A DNA stretch of 64,000 bases from assembly GCF_010389155.1 (NCBI RefSeq), contig NC_057764.1, forward strand, positions 36,402,275 through 36,466,274, in the 5' to 3' direction. The notes under the pieces were generated by a model that worked only from the letters and a program-made list of their open reading frames with translations, was not told the origin of the DNA and searched no databases. The DNA comes from Erigeron canadensis. Lineage: Eukaryota; Streptophyta; Magnoliopsida; Asterales; Asteraceae. Made by a program: the position numbers and the translations under genes. Of the stretch, positions 12,213 to 23,926 are shown in pieces. Each line of letters starts with the position of its first letter. Positions within the stretch are counted from its first letter, which is position 1.

Positions 12213-13239
12213 TTTCGTGTCGCAATTCGACAGCAGGCATATGGAGCATACGTTATCGTTAGAAAAAAAAAGACAACATATGTTAGACCTGTCGCAACAC
12301 AAAATTTCAAGCGAAACCCACTTTTCAAAAAAAATACAAAAAAATAAAAAAATAACAAAAACTAAACATTAGGTATGAAACAAACAATATCGTTCAAACG
12401 TTAGGTACCATTTAAGTAATTAAGAAACGCGATATTACGTTTTTAACCCTCACGTGCAAGTCACATGGGGGGTTTATCAAACGGCGTTAGTTTCAATATG
12501 GTCCGAGTGGAGTTTTGGAAACGTTAGGTATGATCTACGTAGTTACGAAATAAAATGTATCAACTAGCGATATCACGCAAACGTTATGTATCATTTAAGT
12601 AATTAACTATAACAATAAAGGCAGGGTTGTGTAAAAGTTAAAATAATGTATGGTAAAGCTCTAAAATTCGTGAAGATTTCACATCTTTAAAAAATAATAA
12701 AGGTAAGGTTTTTATCATCAAAGGCAAAAATGGGTCCTGGGAGATAGTCATGTTTCCTGTGATATCCCTTCAAAGCAACTGCAAACTGCATCTACTAGCT
12801 GTAAAGCTTCACAACCCCCCTCATTACTTCTGCCCTCCCTCCCTCTCTGGTCTGGCCCCTTGCTATTTCCTTCATCATCTCTCTGATGCTTCCCGCCAAA
12901 CACTTTGCAAAATACCAACCAACATTACATGAACCTTTTGTCTTCAATATACAAAAATGAATTTTCACCTAACAACAATATTTCAGCTTGTACATTTGTA
13001 CTACTTATGCGATTAAAGTTTGTGTATATATATTTAACAAAAATTATGGCATCATGTTGAAAAAGTTATAAAAAGGGGATACGTGATTTTATCCTTTGTC
13101 ATGTGATTGTCAACCTTATTTATCTCATCTCACTCATATTCATATACTCACGTTTCATTGTAATTTAATTTATTCAAATACACTCTAATTGTAAGAACTA
13201 ATTTGCTTCTTATTTATGGTATACATAATCTCAAAAATT
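12213..13239. other. intergenic with small foldback near 12213-12312
   Basis: An imperfect inverted repeat lies directly right of the hAT-like element: TTTCGTGTCGC on one arm and GCGACAGG/CAACACAAAA words on the other. Bases 12750-12932 are C/T-rich with an open frame of 60 codons, but it has no recognisable domain and I do not call it a gene. Confidence 0.35.
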
Positions 13240-13364
13240 ATCTTCAGTACACTCTCTATATTAATTACTTACATCACTAGTCACCTCCACAACCACTAAT
13301 AGTCGTCACCATCACCACCCTCCGCCATCAATATTGTCGTTGCATTGTGGGAGTACCACTTTAG
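13240..13364 (+). mobile_element. degenerate Helitron 3' end
   Basis: The stretch with CACCACC-type words followed by GTTGCATTGTGGGAGTACC and TTAG parallels, with mismatches, the last 120 bases of the complete Helitron at 16002-16258 (CCGCATTGTGCGGGTAC, then CTAG). The terminal hairpin is broken here, so this is a decayed copy. Its left limit is uncertain. Confidence 0.4.
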
Positions 13365-14281
13365 TGTATTTTAATCATTTCTTTGTTTGGTTTTTGTATT
13401 TTCAAACAAGTAATGACTTAAGTCTAAGGACATCTCTATTGGTAGGTTGAAGGAAAACTCTTTTTTGAAAGAAAAATTATTTATAAAGGTCGATGTTGAG
13501 TGAATAGTTTATTTGATGAATAAGTTGATAATTCTATATATTTTGATTAAAAGTTTTTTCCTTATTTACTGATAAAAAAAACTTTATTAAATTTTCACTA
13601 GTGGAGATAACTTTTTAATACGGAGTAGGTTGAAAATAATGAATTGATTATGTGTAAAAATAAAAAGTTTTCAAAAACATTTTATCATTGTAGATGTGCT
13701 CTAATACATGGGTACATTTTTGTCATAAAGGACAATTACATTTTTAAACAATTATACATATACAATTGGAGCAATTATACATATACAATAACATGTTTGT
13801 ATCTATTGTATATAACAAACTAGTCATAATACTCGTACGATGTATGGTAGTTATATGGATTGTATCATAAAGAAATATGAATATGCCTCATACATGATTC
13901 GTGAGTACAAAATAAAGTGTGGTTAAAATAAACCGATGATCGAAACTAAGTTATAATAAACAGTGTTGATAAATATAATATATGTTTAGTTAAAGTTTTG
14001 GATTTTCATAAAAAATTTACAATCACATCAAAATCGGAACTTGTAAGTATAGTGGATGACGACAAATAGTTTTGTAATTTCAGATCATAAACTTCAATTT
14101 TTGAAGTATTTATGCTAATAACTTATTATAAGTAATATAATTGATAGGAGATGAAAAATTAAGAAAGAAAAAGAGACAATTTTATTAATGAGAAAAACGA
14201 TCAATCAAATATGGTTATAATGTGTTTTGTATCTATATGTCAAGAGTTAGAGTTTAATTTAAGTCTAATAAGAAAATTGAA
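13365..14281. other. intergenic, nothing recognised
   Basis: AT-rich DNA without a gene, RNA or delimited repeat that I can support. Confidence 0.4.
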
Positions 14282-14816
14282 TCTATATACTATTAAAAAA
14301 ACTAACTTAATATAAATAAATTAATTAAAAGGACACGTATCATCAAAGATTACGCCATGTGTCATTTCAAGATTATCTCAATCATGTTTTAGTTTAATAA
14401 TAATAAATATATTAAATTATTAAATTTATTGTCAAAAAATAAGATTGGTGATGGAAATCTATATTTATGGTAATAATGAATAAATATAATTTTTAATATA
14501 AGAGTCATAAATATATTAGGAATCTATATATATATATATATATATATATCAATTAAATAATTAAAAGTTTTAGTTGTATATGGAATCTAAAATCTATATA
14601 TATATATATATGGAGTAAGACACGTGGAGTAATGAATCTATATATATATATATATATATATATATCAATTAAATAATTAAAAGTTTTAGTTGTATATGAA
14701 ATCTAAAATCTAAAAAAATATATAAATAAATATTTAAACTGACACGTGTCGCTTAAGAAATACTCCACGTGTCGATCAAAAGATGTCTTACTCCTGTTTT
14801 AGTTTATTGATAGATA
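14282..14816. repeat. dispersed AT-rich repeat with internal duplication
   Basis: Begins TCTATATACTATTAAAAA after an A, like the 5' ends of the Helitrons in this window, and ends GTTTTAGTTTATTGATAGAT, whose reverse complement resembles the beginning. Inside, a unit of a TA run followed by ATCAATTAAATAATTAAAAG and GTTTTAGTTGTATATG occurs twice, near 14521-14598 and 14636-14712. It also shares GACACGTG-type words with 11053-11281. It could be a Helitron derivative or a foldback MITE. It is non-coding. Confidence 0.45.
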
Positions 14817-14828
14817 TTTATATTTATA

Positions 14829-14858
14829 CTAGGATTTTTTTACCCGCACGATGTGCGG
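14829..14858 (-). mobile_element. Helitron 3' terminus
   Basis: On the minus strand a perfect 6-bp stem (CCGCAC-ATC-GTGCGG, 14858-14844) is followed by 11 bases and CTAG (14832-14829), then T at 14828. This is the canonical Helitron end: a hairpin 10-12 bases before CTRR, inserted before T. The body would extend to the right of 14858, but I could not find a matching TC 5' end, so its length is unknown. Confidence 0.65.
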
Positions 14859-16001
14859 TTGCTTTAAAAAGGTGCTCAATAAAGTGAGATTTGAGTTAAA
14901 CTTGCTTAAAAAAACATTTAATGAAACACTTAATATGTGAACAAATGAGTTAATGGAATAGATCAATAATGATCGTAAAAAAAACATACGGACGAACAAT
15001 CTATTTAGTTTCACTTAATTAAATTAGCAATAACGTATTCATTGAACTAACTCTTCGTCTACCATCATAATATTTTTCTCATCATCACAATGAAAAATTG
15101 TATTGTTAAAAAACAAAAGAAAAAAAAAATTATATTAACCATTATCATAAAATTCAAAAAAAGATAAAAGAATTAAACCAAAGATTGTACATGATTTCCA
15201 TGGTGATATGAACGAAAGAATTAACATAACTCTTTCAAAAAATTATGATATTATACAAAGCTCTTAACTCATATAAGATGAATATAATTTAGTGGTGATA
15301 AAAAAAACTTATAAACTTTAAATATTGCCACTAATGATTAATGCAATGAGAGTTCCAACTAACTAACGGCCTGAACAAACTTTTATATAATCACAATAAA
15401 AAAAACCAAAAGGAACTTCATATAAATGTTGAATAAAAAAGATAATGAAATATCATTAGGTATAGACGTGATTTTTTAAACTAAAGAGAAGTTATCATTT
15501 TATCTAATGAGAAGATCTTAGATTCTTACAATATATATTTATTTATTTTAACATATATAGGTTCATTTGTTTTCTAAATATATAGTTTATTTAAAGAAAA
15601 ATATGGAGTTGACACATAGGATAAAATCTTATGTGACAATTTTTCAAATTAGTTTTAGATTGCAAGAGGGCTTTAAAATGCTTGGTTAACTATTGTTTTA
15701 TAAGAGTTATAAATATATAAATCTAAATCTATAATTTATCAAAGTACGGATATGATTTAGTTTTTAGATTAACGTGGGAGATTTGTATCTATATTTTACT
15801 GATATTTACCTCTGCTTTCTACATTATGTTTAAACTCATTTTAGGTCCATAATTAAAACTTATAATTTTATCAACATCTTTCTTTAAAAAATACCCAAAG
15901 TTCCATAATGGAGGATGCGTTAGTTTGCTATAACGTAATAACGCTGGAATCACATTTAACAATATTATAACAAATTAACAATCCTATCTAAATTTCATTA
16001 A
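14859..16001. other. probable Helitron body and flank
   Basis: AT-rich, non-coding sequence between a Helitron 3' end on the minus strand and a complete Helitron. At least part of it should be the body of the first element. No gene seen. Confidence 0.35.
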
Positions 16002-16258
16002 TCTATACTATTTTATAATAATTATCATTTTCTCTCTCATAAAAGTGTTAGATGCAAAATTACCACTTTATCCTTGATTAATTAGTTTACATCATCAATC
16101 TCTTTGAAAATATCTCCACTATACCTTTAGATCAATTACATTAAATCAATTACTTACACCCACCACCAACAATAGTTCGTCACCACCACGACCGCCGTCA
16201 CCACCACCAATCGTCGTTACGAACAAATCGCTGCCGCATTGTGCGGGTACAATGCTAG
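16002..16258 (+). mobile_element. complete short non-autonomous Helitron
   Basis: A 257-bp element starts TCTATACTATTTTATAATAA after A (16001) and ends with the hairpin CCGCA-TTG-TGCGG (16234-16246), 8 bases, and CTAG (16255-16258) before T (16259). It therefore has TC and CTAG ends inserted between A and T with no duplication, as Helitrons do. The 3' half is rich in CACCAC words. It cannot encode Rep/helicase and depends on another copy. Confidence 0.8.
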
Positions 16259-17812
16259 TATTAAGAAAGGAACAAAAGTATATGTATATCAAGTGATAGG
16301 TAGAGTGGTAGAGCTGAAGGAATAAGATTCTCCACCTTATACAACAATTATTGAGCTCAAAAGTGTTTTGTTTGTATCCTATGTTCTTTAAAGACATGTC
16401 GATTTATCCTATATATAAAAATCGAATGTAAGCATCACCTTTTTCAAATGCACATAATCTCGCCATTTGGGCTTTAATTAAATTCGGTGTTGAGTTCATA
16501 ACCCGATTTAAAACCTGTCGTGATTGTATAAACCATGTCCATGTGAACTTCACTATGAAGTCATGAACCGAAAAACGTATAGTGACTAGAAAGTGAGAAA
16601 GCACACTTTATTTCGTGACAATTGATAGAAAGTTGATTTTAGTAGAGATAAAGAAATGCCTTTTCTTTATTCGTATGAAAAAAGATAAAGAAAAAAGAAT
16701 TGAAGGAAGTCAAAACTCAAAACCCTTAAAAAGAGGAACTTCTTACAAAGTAAACTGTTTTATTTAAACGTATTCGCTTTTAAAATTGCTTTGGCTTTCT
16801 TGACATTTCAATATATATGGCTTGTTCAAGTGTTCAACTACATAAATACAAACATTTGGACTATTTGAAGGTCAAAGTAACACCACTTGGAGAATTTTCA
16901 TATAATAATTTTGTTACTATATGGTCTTTAATTTTATTCATCTATGAGTTATGTTTTTTTAGGTGATTTTATTAAGTCTCTTAATCATTAGTTTTTTTTT
17001 ATAATTAAGCGCCTACAAATACAATGAGTATATCTTCTTTATCAGGGACGGTACCACATGGGGGGCAAATGCTCCCTCAAAATTTAGATTTTGTCATGTA
17101 TTTTCAAAATTTTCATTGATTTAAAAAAAATTCTTATAGATTTTTAACATTTTGACCCTTTTTATATTTATATTTCACGGATTTTTTAATTTTGTCTCAT
17201 CTGAAATTTTTTCCTGATATCACCTGTGTTATTTATTATAAGGCGTAACCCGTTTGGGGAGGACTTGTAGTTGCCCTCGTTGATAGAATGTGATAATTTC
17301 GGGTATGAATCTTTTCAAGTTAACATGCTTTGGGTTAGTTATTTTCAACCATAAAAAATGTTTGTAACAAGATAATCTCACAAAATCTCAACTCTACACA
17401 ACTTCAAAGGCTAATCATTTGAAATTATTTCAATCCTATATATTGATAAGTTCCAATAAAACTTCGAAAATCATTTGTATTTTGAATCTATATATGACTA
17501 ATAGTTAGAAATTAATACCAACAAACCGAAAGCAAATTATGACTAATAATTAGGAAAATATGTAGGTTTTGGATCTGAGTGGAGTAGTTTCATCTTAAAG
17601 GAAATTTAATGTGAAAAAAAAATCAAATATCTATGTAGATTAGTACAGGCTAAACAATTAAGCCGATCTAATAAACATAAATGAACATGCTGATGCTTCA
17701 AAACAAAATGATCTTTCGTGTGATCATAATCATTTAGTATAGCCTATATATATTTTTATATAAATCATAATATTTTCGAAAAGACATTACATACTATATC
17801 TATATGTGATAT
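16259..17812. other. intergenic; possible TE fragment at 17041-17280
   Basis: No gene. At 17041-17110 the stretch GGGACGGTACCACATGGGGG followed by CTCCCTCAAAATTTAGATTT resembles the 3' portion of degraded plant transposons, with GCCCTC near 17273. No ends or target duplication could be fixed. Confidence 0.3.
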
Positions 17813-17820
17813 GACAGCTC

Positions 17821-18308
17821 CAGTGGCGGCCCCAATCCGAACCAAGAAAAAAGTGCCCCAATTCTTAAAATATTAACTATGTAAGCAATTTTTTTTTTTA
17901 TATATTGAGACGTTATAACAATAACAAAATGATATAGTATTAGAAAAACAGATAACCAAGATGGTTTTAGAAATACATTTAGATGTTTAATTATTAATTA
18001 GGTTTAAGACCCGTGTTAACACACGGGTTTCCTTGAATATGCTGATTTTGATAACCTAATTAAGCTTTATTAGCTAACTGTAAAAAAAGATACTCTGTAT
18101 TGGACATAACTTTGTATGTACATATATATAGATATATTTAGTGCCTACAATACTATTTACAAGTTAGGCATTAAATTGTTATTAGAATCAAATATATTTA
18201 TATCTATATAATACATTATAGTTTTACATATATAATATCCATATATAATTTTAACATATTTGTGCCCCAGTCGGAGGTCTTGCTTGCCCCACCTCCGGGC
18301 CTCCCCTA
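17821..18308. mobile_element. hAT-like non-autonomous element
   Basis: A 488-bp segment begins CAGTGGCGGCCCC; the reverse complement of its right end begins TAGGGGAGGCCCG, matching at 9 of 13 positions. CAGTGGCGG is a familiar hAT terminus. It is flanked by GACAGCTC (17813-17820) and GATAGCTC (18309-18316), an 8-bp duplication with one mismatch. The interior holds a CCCGTGTTAACACACGGG palindrome near 18011 and no open frame. Confidence 0.55.
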
Positions 18309-18490
18309 GATAGCTCCATATATATGTCAATGAGACTATGACCTATAAGGTTAAAGGTTGGACATGTACATGTTACTAAATTACATGTGAATAGACAAGA
18401 TATAGATTAGTGTCTTCGAGTCGCATTCATCAAATAACTGCTTCGGGAACACGATTGATGTTTCTGAAAGCATCGTTGGACCTAAAACAT

Positions 18491-18540
18491 TACTCCATAT
18501 TTTTGGCATGTACTCCATATTTTTGGCATGTACTCCATAT
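18491..18540. repeat. 20-bp tandem repeat, 2.5 copies
   Basis: The unit TACTCCATATTTTTGGCATG occurs at 18491 and 18511, with a third partial copy from 18531. It lies just left of the LINE relic. Confidence 0.85.
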
Positions 18541-18609
18541 GTTATTGGCATATGATTTTAAAAAAGATAAAAATAAAAAATAAAAAGCTATTAAAGTCAA
18601 ATCATTATT

Positions 18610-18789
18610 CTTATTGCTATTTGGAGCCTCTGGAAATCGAGGAATGATGCGGTGCATAATATGGTATTTTCTACAGCTCATATGATCTTTGAAGAAATTA
18701 GATTCATGGCGTTTTTATGGATTCTGAATAGAGCTAAAAAAGTGGAGTTAGATTGGGATAGTTGGTGTAGTAAGCCATGTATTTCTTGA
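18610..18789 (+). mobile_element. LINE 3' relic, end of ORF2
   Basis: An open frame of 59 codons without its own start resembles the C-terminal tail of plant L1-type LINE reverse-transcriptase ORFs. It reads LIAIWSLWKSRNDAVHN near the start, then a KKVELDWDSWC motif shortly before the stop. The Trp-rich W-x2-W-x2-RND and DW-x2-W signatures are characteristic. A T-rich, non-coding 3' tail runs to about 18890. The 5' part is missing, as is usual for truncated LINE copies. No target duplication was identified. Confidence 0.65.
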
Positions 18790-18890
18790 TTGTTTTTACG
18801 TTTATTCTCTTGTTTATTTATGTACCTATCTTTATGCTAGCTTCTTGCTAGTTTGAGTTATTAATAATACTTCACTTTATCAAGAGTAAT

Positions 18891-21015
18891 GTTTTTAACT
18901 GCAATGCCTTCTTATGTAGTTTTGCTACTTTATCAAGGAGTTTGTGTTGGTGTTAAATTCTTATTTAACTAACCAAAGTTTATGAGTCCGTTTGTCTAAA
19001 AGTCACAAAATCATTATCTAAGGTCATGTTAATATTTTCTGGGATCTTTTTACAGATTTCGGGCTTATATTCTGATAGCTAGATACAACTTTTTTAAGTG
19101 GTTAAGGTAAGTAAAGCTAGCTTGGAAATGATCATGGATACTCCAGTTAAACCGTATATATATTTGATTCAAAAAGAGTCATCTTCTCCGCGTAACTTGA
19201 ATATGAAAATATCGTACGTTTACACCATTTTTTTTTTTTTGGTTATGTGACAATATTTGATGTTCACGTACATAAGCTATCAGTTATAATTATGATGATA
19301 TAACATTATAATAATGCCAGTTCTAGCAATTTAAGGTTGCTCGTAAAAGGTACATAAAATGACAGAAAACATAGCAAATAACTAACTACCATAAACAATG
19401 CCTAAATGGATGAGGGTGGTGTTAAAAAGAACATAGCAAACTGACGTCTTACGATGGGCGAGTGGAAGCTTCTTGATGTGGGCTTTGCTTGCTTTGACAC
19501 TTGAGACATTATATGTAGAATTTTTTGCCAAAAATACACCCACATTGGCTAAGGATTTGGAGTGATATATTAAATTGGAGAGTGATTTTTGAAGATACCT
19601 TTTAGGATAATCGAATGTAAACTCCATGATCTCATGTACAATTTGTTATCCATTAATCTCCTGATTATCTCAACAACTTAATAATATTCTGATTATCTCA
19701 AGTTTTGCCTTTAGTCATATATCACATTACATATTTTTATACGATCATAGATTGTGAATAGAGAGGATATTACTCCCCTAGCTAGCTTATTAAAATTCCA
19801 ACATGTTCATTACATAAATCAGGTTAATTTATAGTGTATTACGAGACGTATCCTATTATTATGATACAAAAGAAGTTAAAACATTGGCTTAAAGCCATAA
19901 ACATACGATCATGACATATCCACATATAAACCTCTATTCAATTCTATCGTGTATATCCGTGTTGAGAGGTTTTGGTCAGTGTTCATGGTTTTGGTTGGTA
20001 GCAGCGGATGTTAGTGGGAAGGATAGGTTTGTATAACGGTGGTTAGGGTGTTGGGCAGTAGTATGATGTTGGCGGCGTTGTGGCCTTTGTATCAGGAGTT
20101 GTATTTTGATATAAACACACATTTACGTTGGATAATGAAAGATAATCCGCTTATGTAGTTATGTTCAACATTTACAAGAAAATGTAGATACATATAACAA
20201 AGATTGATATAAAAGCCCATTGGATCACACCTTCACACACCATAACCAAACCCACAAATACGCGTGCACTATATATAGTTTGTCCACAAGTATTACGATG
20301 TCCCATTTGGTTCATAAAATTTGATATAATCGGATAAAATTAGAATTAGATTTTATTACTTTTAGTGTGTTTGTTTAAAGATAAAAGAATTTTATTCCGT
20401 TGAAATGAAAACATTCTTTAACTTGATGAAATCTTCATCCCTTGGAATTTGGAAGGACTTTCATTCCGTTTGTCATTGAATGTTCAATATATATATATAT
20501 AGTGAAAAGTTATTTTGAGAATTTTTTTTTTTCCGAAAACCTTTGAGAACTTTTCAAATCAAACCCAACTGATGATTATTCTTTACATGAAAATTGTTTT
20601 TTGAATAACTTATGTGTAATTTTGAAGTTTATAATTGTGTGGAGGCATGGATTATCATCCGTTATACAATTATGTAGAGATTTGGATTTTTGATCACATG
20701 TGCACAAATATTGTTATGATTACATGTGATCGACTTGCATACAAGTGCACGAATATTGGATTCTTGCATCGAATATTGTTTTGAAGTTTTTTCTGAACGA
20801 ACTTAATGAAAACTAGAAAATGTTTTAAAATATGAATTTTATAAGAATATTTTTCTTGAAAATAAAATAAAATTTCATAAACTATAACTGTAGTTTGAAA
20901 AACTCATTTAGTAGCTTTTTTTCTTCCCAATAAAATTTCCATTTTATTATTTTAAGATGGAAATGAGGAAATCTCCCGAAGTCCCCATTCTCTTTGTGTT
21001 GGACCAATTACTCAA
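18891..21015. other. intergenic, nothing recognised
   Basis: AT-rich DNA upstream of the L7 gene. The frame at 19382-19627 on the minus strand shows no family features. A G-rich patch near 19970-20100 is low complexity. The rightmost few hundred bases belong to the L7 promoter. Confidence 0.4.
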
Positions 21016-21139
21016 AGCCCATATATTCTTAGAATACTTGAAATGAAAGCCCATCCATAAGTAAGCGTTACGTTGAAACCTAAGCCCAAAATTCTAACCC
21101 ACACAGATTAAATCACACGCCCCCCCTACAAAACCCTAA
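21016..21139 (+). promoter_or_regulatory. site II elements and telo-box of the L7 promoter
   Basis: Three AGCCCA words, the complement of the TGGGCT site II motif, lie at 21016-21021, 21048-21053 and 21083-21088. An AAACCCTAA telo-box follows at 21131-21139. In plants this pair is the known signature of ribosomal-protein and other growth-related promoters, bound by TCP and telo-box factors, giving high expression in dividing cells. Transcription probably starts shortly after the telo-box. Confidence 0.75.
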
Positions 21140-21212
21140 TTCATCATCTTACGCCTTCATCCTCTATAGACAGAAGACACATCCTTTCGTCTCCGTTGCC
21201 GCTCTCAAACAT

Positions 21213-21771
21213 GTAAGAAGCTATCATTAACTATGCGTATACTCCTAATGTGTATATATATATATCTCTTGCATAATATAATCTGTTCTTGATGCATACT
21301 TGATGATCATTTTTGTACCTGTTTCTGCTCTTAGTTACCTCTGATCTGTAATAATAGGTACATTATTTTTTTTTATTTAGTTTATCAGAAAATGAAGTTT
21401 GCGAAATTATTCTGGATTTTAGCTAAAGTTACATGCTTTACACATTTTTGCATCTCTGTATGTATGTATATTGGTATTTGTGTATATATATATGTAGGTA
21501 TATTTCATGAGTAATAAATAATACATGTAATTTGTATATTGAATAATGTATATGTAATACGTGTGTAAGTTTGTTTGCTTAAGGTTATATTTATGTGTAT
21601 ATGTATAGTTTATTTGTAATGATTATACATGTATATAAGTACTCTCTATATCCCAAAGTAATCTTTCAAACTTAATTAGTAAGGTGGACAATAAAATTTT
21701 TATGTTATGTATGGTTAATGAGGAATATACATAATTGTACTTTGAGTAATGGATTCAACATTTGGATGTAG
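21213..21771 (+). other. intron in the 5' leader of the L7 gene
   Basis: A GTAAGA donor at 21213 follows a C/T-rich leader. An acceptor lies near 21771 (GGATGTAG), with other AG options at 21775 and 21778, a few bases before the start codon at 21781. Leader introns are common in plant ribosomal-protein genes. The exact acceptor is not certain. Confidence 0.65.
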
Positions 21772-21780
21772 TTAGAAGAA

Positions 21781-23628
<1,848 letters not shown>

Positions 23629-23926
23629 AATGATGTGGGAAACAAGGTCTCGTGTTTTGAACTTTAGGATTACTAGATTGTTTACTTGTCCTTTGATCTT
23701 TGAGAGCCGGATACTTTACTTTTTAAGCCAAGAGAATGAAACATCATTCAGGATGTCTTTGTTATTTAGTATTTTGACTTGCTATAGCATTTATGTGATG
23801 CTGGTTTGTTTTATTTCTCATATTGCATGCTTGCTTTCTTATTGCAAAGTTAGATATATGATAGCATGAAGATGCAAAAAGATTAATTTATAAACCAAAA
23901 GAGTAAATCAAGTAATCGTGGCATGT

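Noticed and set aside
12750..12932. C/T-rich stretch as a possible microRNA precursor or short gene
   Set aside because: I compared it with well-known plant microRNAs and found no match, no convincing hairpin and no protein family.
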